From the NCBI RefSeq assembly GCF_005577435.1, contig NZ_CP040396.1, positions 1,129,501 through 1,193,500 of the forward strand: a stretch of DNA of 64,000 nt, given 5' to 3'. The position numbers were made by a program, and so were the translations under genes. Shown here piece by piece: positions 37,220 to 45,770 of this stretch (positions are counted from its first letter, which is position 1; every line of letters starts with the position of its first letter). The notes below the pieces were generated by a model that was given only the letters and a program-made list of their open reading frames with translations, did not search any database and had not been told where the DNA came from. Origin of the DNA: Paenibacillus algicola. Its GTDB lineage: Bacteria > Bacillota > Bacilli > Paenibacillales > Paenibacillaceae.

Positions 37220-37285
37220 TTGACATCAAAAATCAGGTATTGTTAAATAAAAGAAGTGTTGGCACTCGAGAGCATGGAGTGCTAA
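37220..37285 (+). promoter_or_regulatory. htpG promoter with CIRCE element
   Basis: TTGACA (37220) and TTAAAT (37243) are 17 bp apart. TTGGCACTC, nine bases, then GAGTGCTAA (37259-37285) is the CIRCE inverted repeat with one mismatch from TTAGCACTC. It sits at the expected transcription start, where HrcA would repress. This predicts HrcA control of htpG. Confidence 0.88.
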
Positions 37286-37323
37286 AATTTGAACATTTTC
37301 GGTTTATGAAAGGAGACTCATCC

Positions 37324-39204
37324 ATGGCTCAGAAAGAATTCAAGGCAGAATCCAAACGCTTGCTGGAAATGATGATTAACTCCATCTACACCCAGCGCGA
37401 GATTTTCCTCCGGGAGCTGATCTCGAACGCCAGCGACGCGATCGACAAGATCTACTATAAAGCGCTGACTGATGATCAGCTCGTATTTAATAAAGAGGAT
37501 TACTACGTTCAGGTCAAGGCAGACAAGGATCAACGTACGCTGACTATTACTGACACAGGCATCGGTATGACCCAAGAAGAGCTGGAGAACAATCTGGGTA
37601 CGATTGCCAAGAGCGGCTCTCTCGCCTTCAAGAGCGAGAATGAAGCGAAGGATGGCCATAACATCATCGGCCAGTTCGGGGTGGGGTTCTACTCCGCATT
37701 CATGGTCGCGGACCATGTTACGGTAACCACGAAGGCATTGGGCTCGGCGGAAGCTTATCGCTGGGAATCCAGCGGTGCAGAAGGTTACACCGTGGAAGTT
37801 GCTGAGAAGGACACGGTCGGCACTGAGATCGTCTTGAAGATCAAGGAGAATACAGAAGAGGACAGCTATGATGAATTTCTTGAAGAGTACCGTCTGAAGG
37901 CGATCATCAAGAAGTATTCTGATTTTATCCGTTATCCGATCAAGATGGAAATTACCGGTCAGCGTCCGAAGGAGGATGCCGAGGGCGAGTTCGAGGAGTA
38001 CCGCGAAGAGCAGGTTGTGAACAGCATGGTTCCGATCTGGCGCAAGAACAAGGACGAGCTGACGGATGAGGATTATGCCAATTTCTACGCCGAGAAGCGT
38101 TACGGCTTTGATAAGCCGCTCAAGCATATCCATGTTAAGGCAGACGGTGCGGTCGTATACAATGCAATCTTGTTTATTCCGGAGAACACACCGTTTGACT
38201 ACTACACCAAGGAATATGAAAAAGGCCTGGAGCTCTACTCCAACGGCGTCCTCATCATGGACAAATGCGGCGATCTCCTTCCGGATTATTTCAGCTTCGT
38301 GAAGGGGATGGTAGATTCCGAAGACCTGTCCCTTAATATTTCTCGGGAAATGCTGCAGCATGACCGCCAGCTGACTCTGATTGCCAAGAACATCAAGAGC
38401 AAGGTCAAGAGCGCGCTGCTGAGCCTGCTGAAGGAAGAAAGGGAGAATTACGAGAAGTTCTACTCCGCCTTTGGCAGACAGCTGAAATTCGGCGTATACA
38501 ATGACTACGGCCAGCATAAGGACGTGCTGCAGGATCTGCTGCTGTTCCATTCCTCCAAAGAGAAGAAGCTGGTGACGCTGGATGAGTATGTGTCCCGCAT
38601 GCCGGAAGACCAGAAGTACATCTACTATGCAGCCGGTGAGTCCATCGACCGGATCGAGAAGCTCCCGCAAACAGAGCTGGTAGCGGACAAGGGCTATGAA
38701 ATCCTCTATTTCACAGACGATGTGGATGAGTTCGCGATCAAAATGCTCATGAGCTACAAGGAGAAGGAATTCAGATCCGTATCCAGCGGTGACCTGGGTA
38801 TCGATTCCGAGGCGGAGGAGAAGGCCGAAGAGGCTGCCGAGAACGATAACAAGGAGCTGTTCGAGGCAATGAGCGGCATCTTGAGCGGTAAAGTGAAGAG
38901 CGTTAAAGCTTCCAAACGCCTGAGATCCCATCCGGTCTGCCTGTCCACCGAAGGTGATCTGTCCATCGAGATGGAGAAGATCCTGAATCAAATGCCGAAT
39001 AACCAAGGCATTCAGGCGGATAAGGTGCTTGAGATCAACATTAACCATAATGTATTCCAATCCCTGAAAAACGCACAGCAAAACGACCAGGAGAAGCTGG
39101 CCCTGTACACCAACCTGCTGTACAACCAGGCGCTGCTGATCGAAGGTCTGCAGGTGTCAGACCCGGTTGAGTTCACGAATGATATTTGCAAAATGATGGT
39201 GTGA
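37324..39204 (+). CDS. htpG: Molecular chaperone HtpG (Hsp90)
   Basis: A 626-residue Hsp90, full length. The GHKL ATPase domain shows [37 protein letters not shown] and [19 protein letters not shown]. The middle domain contains NISREMLQ (client and gamma-phosphate contact), and the C-terminal dimerisation domain ends [19 protein letters not shown]. It folds or protects client proteins under heat stress. I chose ATG 37324, 6 bases behind GAAAGGAGACTC. The gene has its own promoter, a CIRCE element and a long terminator. Confidence 0.97.
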   Translation: MAQKEFKAESKRLLEMMINSIYTQREIFLRELISNASDAIDKIYYKALTDDQLVFNKEDYYVQVKADKDQRTLTITDTGIGMTQEELENNLGTIAKSGSLAFKSENEAKDGHNIIGQFGVGFYSAFMVADHVTVTTKALGSAEAYRWESSGAEGYTVEVAEKDTVGTEIVLKIKENTEEDSYDEFLEEYRLKAIIKKYSDFIRYPIKMEITGQRPKEDAEGEFEEYREEQVVNSMVPIWRKNKDELTDEDYANFYAEKRYGFDKPLKHIHVKADGAVVYNAILFIPENTPFDYYTKEYEKGLELYSNGVLIMDKCGDLLPDYFSFVKGMVDSEDLSLNISREMLQHDRQLTLIAKNIKSKVKSALLSLLKEERENYEKFYSAFGRQLKFGVYNDYGQHKDVLQDLLLFHSSKEKKLVTLDEYVSRMPEDQKYIYYAAGESIDRIEKLPQTELVADKGYEILYFTDDVDEFAIKMLMSYKEKEFRSVSSGDLGIDSEAEEKAEEAAENDNKELFEAMSGILSGKVKSVKASKRLRSHPVCLSTEGDLSIEMEKILNQMPNNQGIQADKVLEININHNVFQSLKNAQQNDQEKLALYTNLLYNQALLIEGLQVSDPVEFTNDICKMMV

Positions 39205-39236
39205 TTTAGGTACAAATATTAGCAGGATAGATAGCC

Positions 39237-39310
39237 AATACACTTCTAAGAAAGTATATGATTCACTTTTAAGTGATCATCTTATACTTTTTTACGAAGT
39301 GTATTTTTTT
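39237..39310 (+). terminator. Long terminator hairpin after htpG
   Basis: AATACACTTC pairs with GAAGTGTATT, and the interior continues as an almost perfect stem (AAAGTATATGAT...ATCATCTTATACTTT) capped by CACTT/AAGTG. A T tract follows. Confidence 0.92.
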
Positions 39311-39469
39311 GTGAGATTTTATATAGGTAGATTTAACTGTTTTCTGTCTAGGACATTTGAATTCAATGTTCTATAGTTCGACAAAAAGATTGTCTAATTG
39401 ACGTTTTCTCTTAAAAAAGACCCCATCATTGGTAGTGTAAAGTACGGTTTTTAAAATGAAATGTGACAT

Positions 39470-39498
39470 TTAACAACTTATTTAGCATATGTTATAGT
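39470..39498 (+). promoter_or_regulatory. Promoter of the C39-like peptidase gene
   Basis: TTAACA (39470-39475) and TATAGT (39493-39498) are separated by 17 bp, 84 bases before the start codon. The surrounding 39311-39581 region is AT-rich and otherwise featureless. Confidence 0.55.
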
Positions 39499-39581
39499 TC
39501 CTGTGTATCATGGAAAATTAATGAATTAATGTTAGTGTTTTATACATGTCATGACAAAATACATTGAAAAGGATGGATTGA

Positions 39582-40577
39582 ATGAAATCATCAAAAGTAC
39601 TAAAACTTGTAATCTCTTCACTGATTATATCGGGAACAGGCTTTTATCATGTTAATGCTCAGGAAAATGTGATGGATTATCATCATGAAGAGAACATGAC
39701 CATAAATAATCCAGGAAATGAATCCACAGGGGCAGTGAAAGACGACTTAACTCTGACCCCTGAGACGGAAGAGTATTGGAGAAAGCAAGCAGAAGCTAAA
39801 GATATGGAAATCATGCTCAATAATCATAGTGAAGAAAACGCGACCCCAATTAATACAGGAAAAGAGACAGGGGCCATGAAAGACGACCCTACTCTAACAC
39901 CAGAGACTGAGGAGTATTGGAAGAAGCAAGCGGAAGCTAAAGACAAGGAAATATTGATGACCATGCCATTAATTCAATCACAACTAAATGGCTCTATTGG
40001 AATCCAAGCAGTATATACAGTTGGAGTTCCTAATTACCAGCAAGAAACTTCCTATTGGTGCGGTCCTGCTGCAGTGAGGCAAACCTTAGCATTTCACAAA
40101 AACAAAAGTAATTCTACGCAAAGTTTACCGAGTCAGACAACTTTAGCCTCTTTAGCAGGTACTTCTACAGATGGCTCTACAACAACTGGTCTCGCAAAGG
40201 CTTTAAACAATTACAATGGCACCTTCGGGTCGTTCGTTTATGTGGCGGCTGATATTACAACTGCAGGATCTGCAAGTGCTGCATTTGACCTTTTTAAAAG
40301 CAGAGTTACATCTCCCATAATTAATGAAACTTATGCGCCTATCGTCTTACTTGAAACGGTATACCTTGACCGTTACTCAGGAAGAGGTATCAGGCATTAT
40401 AATACAGTTAGCGGTTGGAATAACACTGCGGGTCAATTAAGACTAGTTGATCCACATAACAATAATCAGTACTTAGGAACATTCTGGGATCCTATGGGTT
40501 CAGGAAGCTCAAATGGTGTCTTTAGAGCTGTATATAATGCTGATCTTAATGGTACCAATAAAGCAATGGTATATTAA
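39582..40577 (+). CDS. Secreted C39-like cysteine peptidase family protein
   Basis: A 331-residue exported protein. A signal peptide ends VNA at residue 26. Residues about 49-80 and 97-128 are near-identical repeats (TGAxKDDxTLTPETEEYW then KQAEAKD). The C-terminal domain is C39-like: Cys160 in QETSYWCGPAAVRQTL, His272 in IRHYNTVSGWN and Asp290 in RLVDPH form the expected triad, with Gln154 as a possible oxyanion residue. No lipobox or wall anchor is seen, so it is probably released. Codon use is more AT-rich than the neighbours. The physiological target is unknown. Confidence 0.8.
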   Translation: MKSSKVLKLVISSLIISGTGFYHVNAQENVMDYHHEENMTINNPGNESTGAVKDDLTLTPETEEYWRKQAEAKDMEIMLNNHSEENATPINTGKETGAMKDDPTLTPETEEYWKKQAEAKDKEILMTMPLIQSQLNGSIGIQAVYTVGVPNYQQETSYWCGPAAVRQTLAFHKNKSNSTQSLPSQTTLASLAGTSTDGSTTTGLAKALNNYNGTFGSFVYVAADITTAGSASAAFDLFKSRVTSPIINETYAPIVLLETVYLDRYSGRGIRHYNTVSGWNNTAGQLRLVDPHNNNQYLGTFWDPMGSGSSNGVFRAVYNADLNGTNKAMVY

Positions 40578-40593
40578 GATATTTACAAAGATT

Positions 40594-40623
40594 GGAGGGG
40601 GATCCCCTCCTCCTTTCTTTTTG
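40594..40623 (+). terminator. Terminator after the C39-like gene
   Basis: GGAGGGG pairs with CCCCTCC in a tight palindrome around GATC, followed by TCCTTTCTTTTT. Confidence 0.75.
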
Positions 40624-40637
40624 AAAGGAGACAAATC

Positions 40638-41747
40638 ATGAAAGAGTTAATGTCATGCCTGCTTCTTATAACGATATTACTGGCTGGCTGCACAGAAGAA
40701 ATTCAACCATTAAAGGATCTGGAGTCTGTGGAGCATGAAAACGAAGTCAGTCATGAGGAGGAGGTCGTTGAAGAAAATCAGAATGAAAATCAGAAATCTC
40801 CCTATGGAATGACCCAAATCAAGCTGCCCTATAATCAGTACACACAGCCTTGTACGTGGGGTGGACAGTTATTTGTACCAGTAAACTCGGAAAAGGAAGG
40901 GCTGCAGAACCAGATTTTGTCCTATGACATGGAGACGAAACAGTCCGAAATCATATATTCATCCAAGCTTACCTACGCAGCGATTAATGATCTAACATGC
41001 AGTGCGGATTATATGGTCTGGGTGGAGACGGATGAGTTTGGTATGAAAGCTTCTGTTCACGCAATGGACCGGGCAGAAAATACAGAAACGATCATATTTC
41101 AATATGAGGATCCAGAGAAAGTAGCTATGGACGCTCCTGTACTGCATGAGAACTGGGTCGCTTGGATGACCACAAACTATGATCAGCCGGAGGTCATGTT
41201 ATACGATTTATCCAGTAACAAATTGCAAACCATTGCAGTTATAGAGGCTGCGGGTCTGCATAATAACTTTGTCGATTTCCATGAAGATGAACTGCTGTGG
41301 ACAGATACCGTGAATGACAAGGGTAAATATTATTTGTACGACCTTAATAGTGGTGAGATTGATGAAATCAACTCTGAGTATCCCTACATCGGCTATGCAA
41401 GGTTTGCAGATGATCAAATACTCAGCATTAATTTTGAAGATGTACAAAAATGGACCACAGGAAAGTTTGGAACACTTGATATAGACTCACAACAATTTGA
41501 ACTTATCGAAAAGGATTATATCAGTCGTTTTGACACCTATAACTATCACATAGCCTACATTACAAAGGATCATAAATTGATGTATTACCGTGCTAATGAT
41601 AATCAAAAAGTTGATCTTACGGAATATACGCAGAAGACTGTAGATACCTTAGACTTCACGAATGAAGGGCTGCTGGTTGCGGGTACGTCAAGCCCTGAAT
41701 ATTCAGAACTATTCGTCTTCACAAATTTGCTGAAGGACGATGAGTAA
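40638..41747 (+). CDS. Lipoprotein with beta-propeller-like repeats, function unknown
   Basis: A 369-residue lipoprotein: LLLITILLAGCTEE gives the lipobox. An acidic linker (EHENEVSHEEEVVEENQNEN) precedes a domain of repeated strand units such as ILSYDMETKQSEIIYSS, VMLYDLSSNKLQTIAVI and YYLYDLNSGEIDEINSE. This is a spacing typical of TolB/DUF5050-like six- or seven-bladed propellers. No catalytic motif is evident. GAAAGGAGAC precedes the ATG. It lies between the secreted peptidase and a small membrane protein in the same low-GC block, which suggests a shared cell-surface function. That remains inference. Confidence 0.7.
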   Translation: MKELMSCLLLITILLAGCTEEIQPLKDLESVEHENEVSHEEEVVEENQNENQKSPYGMTQIKLPYNQYTQPCTWGGQLFVPVNSEKEGLQNQILSYDMETKQSEIIYSSKLTYAAINDLTCSADYMVWVETDEFGMKASVHAMDRAENTETIIFQYEDPEKVAMDAPVLHENWVAWMTTNYDQPEVMLYDLSSNKLQTIAVIEAAGLHNNFVDFHEDELLWTDTVNDKGKYYLYDLNSGEIDEINSEYPYIGYARFADDQILSINFEDVQKWTTGKFGTLDIDSQQFELIEKDYISRFDTYNYHIAYITKDHKLMYYRANDNQKVDLTEYTQKTVDTLDFTNEGLLVAGTSSPEYSELFVFTNLLKDDE

Positions 41748-41783
41748 GGTAGTTTTAATTCTCACATTATAGGGGGGATTTCC

Positions 41784-42068
41784 ATTAACAAACATAAACT
41801 TTTAATCTATCTATTTATTTTATGTTCACAGTTTCTAATAATCATAAATATTGCTTTGGCGCAGAACTACTCAGCAAGCTTGACCAGCAATCCGGAAGGA
41901 ATTTCAATCAGTAATGATATTGCAGATCTATTGATCACTGATGATCGGTGGTCCATAGAAAAATTCAAGACCTACTATGAATCCTCCACATTCCTGAGCA
42001 TTTTATTCATCGTTTTTACTCTAGTACTTGTCGTGAGATATTATCTGAAAAATAACAATAGCAGTTAG
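41784..42068 (+). CDS. Small signal-peptide plus C-terminal membrane-anchor protein with an apparent ATT start
   Basis: A 94-residue protein if translation starts at ATT 41784, 6 bases behind a perfect GGGGGG site. That start yields a convincing signal peptide (basic NKHK, then a long hydrophobic run, ending NIALAQN). The mature part of about 45 polar residues precedes a C-terminal membrane helix (FLSILFIVFTLVLVVRYYLK). The next possible start in frame, TTG 41856, would remove the signal and has no ribosome binding site. ATT is a very rare initiation codon that usually implies tight or autogenous control. A mutated ATG in a decaying gene is the alternative. No family is recognised. Confidence 0.6.
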   Translation: MNKHKLLIYLFILCSQFLIIINIALAQNYSASLTSNPEGISISNDIADLLITDDRWSIEKFKTYYESSTFLSILFIVFTLVLVVRYYLKNNNSS

Positions 42069-42217
42069 TGCTCAGCATAAGGGGAAGACAATACGTAATT
42101 GAGGTGCTCTCTTTGCGGTTACAGGTACGGCCAATCCTGAATGCAGAGTTGTTCGTTTTCGTGTTAAATTGCCATCTTATTCTTGTTCATGAACTACCCT
42201 TGCCGATTACAATGTAT

Positions 42218-42841
42218 CTAAACCACACCCGCCGTTAACACAGCCAGCGGTCCATCCTCCGCGATGATCGGCTGGAGGCTGTACACCGAGATGGGGAACA
42301 TGGGTAAGCCGACATAGTAGGGAGTGATCGCATACAGCGGATAAAAGAGCACCAGGGCTTTATCGGCCAGATAAAAATCCTGATCAGACTGCACGGTAAC
42401 CGAATTGTCCAGCACGGGCAGATCCCGCTCCTTAATCTGTCGCTTTACCTCGGCGGCCAATACGGCTTCATAATTGGAGCCTGGCTTAAATAAATCACCC
42501 AGACGGTACAGCTGCCCGGTTGCTGTGCAGAAGGTCAGGCCTTTGGCCACAGTATACCCATGAGCCATAGGCGTGGAATACGTATAATTACTGAGCATCA
42601 GGCTGAGGATGCCGCGTTCATTCGTCTTGATCTCAAAATGTACGGTCATCTCTGGATTGCTGCCGCTCTGAACGCTCTGCTGCTGCCGCTCCATTTCCTG
42701 CAGAGCCATTACAATGTTATGGTTGATCTTATGCTCGGCCTGCTGGCTGGCAAGCCCCCGGACTTGTGGGTACTGAATAAGCGCATTCGGCGTTCTGTAG
42801 GTTAAGGTTTGAATCTGCACCGGCGGTTCATATAAGCTCAT
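42218..42841 (-). CDS. DUF3298/DUF4163-type protein (RsiV-like fold)
   Basis: A 207-residue protein with the DUF4163-DUF3298 layout: an N-terminal part with paired strands (IQTLTYRTPNALIQYPQVRG), LSLMLSNYTYSTPMAHGYTV, then FCTATGQLYRLGDLFKPGSN and a C-terminal half with VLFYPLYAITPYYVGLPMF. The fold is shared with extracytoplasmic anti-sigma factor RsiV and with lysozyme-binding proteins. No signal peptide or membrane helix is visible here, so this copy looks cytoplasmic. The ATG follows CAGGAGATT. It stands alone on the minus strand. Confidence 0.8.
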   Translation of the reverse strand: MSLYEPPVQIQTLTYRTPNALIQYPQVRGLASQQAEHKINHNIVMALQEMERQQQSVQSGSNPEMTVHFEIKTNERGILSLMLSNYTYSTPMAHGYTVAKGLTFCTATGQLYRLGDLFKPGSNYEAVLAAEVKRQIKERDLPVLDNSVTVQSDQDFYLADKALVLFYPLYAITPYYVGLPMFPISVYSLQPIIAEDGPLAVLTAGVV

Positions 42842-43036
42842 AGGTTTTAATCTCCTGTCAAACGTGATACATCAGCCTATGCAGCATTTCCCAAGGCTGA
42901 TACAGCGCGAGCGGCTTTTTCCCGTCTCATATTCCCTTCAGCAGATCCAATTGCGGATTTTCGGACTTGTACTTTTAGGTTTTTATTTTGATATTGACGG
43001 CGGTGCGGAATGACGGTATATTTAACACCAAACAAC

Positions 43037-43052
43037 ATAACAAATATGTTAT
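43037..43052. promoter_or_regulatory. Palindromic operator candidate upstream of the beta-mannosidase gene
   Basis: ATAACA-AATA-TGTTAT forms a 6-bp inverted repeat. TTTGTTATTTTGTTATGTTATTAT-like half sites (runs of TGTTAT) follow within 35 bases. It lies about 90 bases before the mannosidase start and is a plausible repressor or activator site. No regulator gene is adjacent. Confidence 0.45.
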
Positions 43053-43140
43053 TAAGTGCGTGTTTGTTATTTTGTTATGTTATTATCCTATCATATGTAA
43101 CCGGATGCAATAGAACCTGACGAACCTAAAGGAGCGCGTG

Positions 43141-45699
43141 ATGAACTTGAACAAGATGCTTATTCAAGACTGGACATTTAGAGAAGTAGGGAGACAGGAA
43201 TGGCTGCCTGCGAAGGTGCCGGGCTGTGTTCATACTGATTTACTGCATAATGGCCAGATTAGAGATCCTTTCTATGGTACAAATGAGCATGATTTGCAGT
43301 GGATTGACAAGAAGGACTGGGAGTATAAAACCGTCATTGAGGTCACAGAGGAAATGTACGCTGAGCAGCAGCTGGATCTGGTATTTGAAGGCTTGGACAC
43401 GTATGCGAATGTATATTTGAACGAAACTCAGGTGCTCTCGGCCGATAACATGTTTCGATCCTGGAGAATCAAGGTGAAATCTCTCCTCAAGATGGGCAGC
43501 AACACACTGCGCATTGTATTTCGTTCTCCGATTCAAGAGGATCTGCCGAAGCTCGAAGCCTTGGGCTACCCGTTACCGGCTACCAATGACCAGTCTGAGG
43601 TGGGCGGTCTTGGCGAGAAGAAGCTTAGCATTTTTGCACGAAAAGCGCCCTATCACTACGGCTGGGACTGGGGTCCGCGGTTTGTGACCTCCGGAATCTG
43701 GAGACCGGTCTCGCTGGAGGCCTGGTCTGGCGTTCGCATCAGCGACGTGTTCATCCGGCAGGATGAGGTATCGGCCCCGCTTGCCCGCCTTACAGCACAG
43801 GTAACCTTTGAGACGGATGCTTCGTTCAGTGGTATCCTGACGGTAAAGACGGAGGACAGCCGCTGGTCAAAAGAGCTTCAGGTGAGTGCGGGGAAGCATA
43901 CGGCAGAGCTCCCACTGGATATAGAGCAGCCGAAGCTATGGTGGTCCAGAGGCTTGGGCGAGCCTCATCTGTACACCTTTAAGGCGGAGCTGAAGGGAGC
44001 ACAGACATCGGCAGAAGCTTCAGTACGCACCGGACTGCGCAGCGCCAAGCTGATTCGGAAGAAGGATCAGGAGGGCACATCCTTTTACATCGAGCTGAAC
44101 GGAACGCCAGTGTTTGCCAAGGGGGCAAACCATATTCCCAATGACAGCTTCCAAACAGAGGTTACGACAGAGCGCTATCGTCATGAGATTGCCTCGGCCG
44201 CAGAGTCCAATATGAACATGCTTCGCGTCTGGGGCGGCGGCATTTATGAAGAGGCAGCCTTCTACGAGCTGTGCGACGAGTACGGCATGATGGTGTGGCA
44301 GGATTTCATGTTTGCATGCAGTATGTATCCGGGCGACCCCACTTTCCTCGAAAGTGTGAAGCTTGAAGCAGAGGATAATGTCGTGCGGCTGCGCAATCAC
44401 CCTTCGATCGTGCTATGGTGCGGCAATAATGAAATTGACACCGCTTGGTCGCATTATGATGAGCATGGTGGCTGGGGCTGGAAGAAGGATTACAGCGCAG
44501 CGCAGCGGGAGCGGATCTGGAAGGATTATGAGGCTATTTTTCACGAGGTGCTGCCGAAGGCCGTTTCTTCTTATGCGCCGGGCATGGATTACTGGCCGTC
44601 TTCTCCGATGGTCTCACTCACCGGCGACATCAGTCAGCATGCGCATTCCAGCACCACGAGCGGAGACATTCACTACTGGGGTGTGTGGCATAACACGGAG
44701 CCGTTTAGCAATTATGAGGTGCATGTCGGCCGATTCATGAGCGAGTACGGATTTCAGTCCTTCCCGGAGCCGCGCACCGTCCGCACTTATGCTGAGGAAA
44801 GCGATATGGAGCTGGAGTCCAAGGTCATGCTGGCCCACCAGAAGAACGGCGCCGGCAACCGCTTGATCAAGAGCTATATGGATCAGTACATGAATGAGCC
44901 CAAGGATTTCGAAGCCTTCCTTCATATGAGCCAGATGCTGCAGGCTGATGCAATGAAGACGGCCATTGAAGCTCATCGCCGCCGGATGCCATACTGCATG
45001 GGGACACTATACTGGCAGATGAATGACTGCTGGCCTGTTGCTTCCTGGGCAGGCATGGATTACCTAGGACGCTGGAAGGCGCTGCAGTATACAGCCAAGC
45101 GCTGCTTCCGCGATCTGAGCCTCATTGTACATCATCAGGAGGGGGAGCAGAGGCTGGAAGTGTATGGGGTGTCTGATCTGCGCGAGGAAACGGCGGGTCA
45201 CCTTGAGCTGTGTCTGATGGATCTTCAAGGTAACGTGCTGTGGCGTGATCAGCTGGACATTCTTGTGCAGGCGCAGCAGTCGAGCATTCTGTACGAGATT
45301 GATGCCGCTGAGCTCCTGTCCGGGCAAGAGGCCGGAAGGGTAGTGCTGCAGGCAGAGCTGAAGCAGCAGGACATGCTGCTTGACAGCAAGACATTCTATT
45401 TCGTCCACGATCGTGATCTTCAGCTGGAACAGTCTGAAATCAGTGTGACAGCAATTACCGAGAACGGGCAGCCAGCGTATCGCCTGGAGTGCCGTACCCT
45501 AGCCCGCCATGTGTGGCTCACCACGGAGCAGGAGGGAATCTTCAGCGATAATGATTTTGATCTTGTTCCAGGCCAGCCGAAGGTGGTCACCTTCTCCCGT
45601 CGCAGTGAAGGAGCAGCTCCATTCGAGCCGGCATCGGCGAGAGAGATTCAGGTACTGTCGATGGTGGACTGCATTCAGACGGTAAGTCCGGTTCGTTAA
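43141..45699 (+). CDS. Beta-mannosidase, GH2
   Basis: An 852-residue cytoplasmic glycosidase. The N-terminal sugar-binding domain (VPGCVHTDLLHNGQIRDPFY, GLDTYANVYLNETQVL) and the PYHYGWDWGPRFVTSGIWRP segment are diagnostic of GH2 beta-mannosidases. The catalytic barrel has MLRVWGGGIYEEAAFYELCD, acid/base Glu431 in WCGNNEIDTAW and nucleophile Glu535 in MSEYGFQSFP. It releases mannose from beta-1,4-manno-oligosaccharides. The start is ATG 43141 behind AAAGGAG; the GTG three bases upstream is less well placed. It is monocistronic and ends in a bidirectional terminator shared with the binding-protein gene. Confidence 0.93.
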   Translation: MNLNKMLIQDWTFREVGRQEWLPAKVPGCVHTDLLHNGQIRDPFYGTNEHDLQWIDKKDWEYKTVIEVTEEMYAEQQLDLVFEGLDTYANVYLNETQVLSADNMFRSWRIKVKSLLKMGSNTLRIVFRSPIQEDLPKLEALGYPLPATNDQSEVGGLGEKKLSIFARKAPYHYGWDWGPRFVTSGIWRPVSLEAWSGVRISDVFIRQDEVSAPLARLTAQVTFETDASFSGILTVKTEDSRWSKELQVSAGKHTAELPLDIEQPKLWWSRGLGEPHLYTFKAELKGAQTSAEASVRTGLRSAKLIRKKDQEGTSFYIELNGTPVFAKGANHIPNDSFQTEVTTERYRHEIASAAESNMNMLRVWGGGIYEEAAFYELCDEYGMMVWQDFMFACSMYPGDPTFLESVKLEAEDNVVRLRNHPSIVLWCGNNEIDTAWSHYDEHGGWGWKKDYSAAQRERIWKDYEAIFHEVLPKAVSSYAPGMDYWPSSPMVSLTGDISQHAHSSTTSGDIHYWGVWHNTEPFSNYEVHVGRFMSEYGFQSFPEPRTVRTYAEESDMELESKVMLAHQKNGAGNRLIKSYMDQYMNEPKDFEAFLHMSQMLQADAMKTAIEAHRRRMPYCMGTLYWQMNDCWPVASWAGMDYLGRWKALQYTAKRCFRDLSLIVHHQEGEQRLEVYGVSDLREETAGHLELCLMDLQGNVLWRDQLDILVQAQQSSILYEIDAAELLSGQEAGRVVLQAELKQQDMLLDSKTFYFVHDRDLQLEQSEISVTAITENGQPAYRLECRTLARHVWLTTEQEGIFSDNDFDLVPGQPKVVTFSRRSEGAAPFEPASAREIQVLSMVDCIQTVSPVR

Positions 45700-45715
45700 A
45701 ACAGACTATGGAAAC

Positions 45716-45758
45716 AAAAAACCTCCCCCGGGATCATCTCATCTCGGGGGAGGTTTTT
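45716..45758. terminator. Bidirectional terminator
   Basis: AAAAACCTCCCCCG pairs with CGGGGGAGGTTTTT, giving A and T tracts on both sides. It serves the mannosidase (+) and the binding-protein gene (-). Confidence 0.92.
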
Positions 45759-45770
45759 AATTACAGCAGC

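Noticed and set aside
37318..39081. 587-codon open frame opposite htpG
   Set aside because: It lies entirely antisense to a clear Hsp90 gene, matches no family I recognise and is explained by codon bias.
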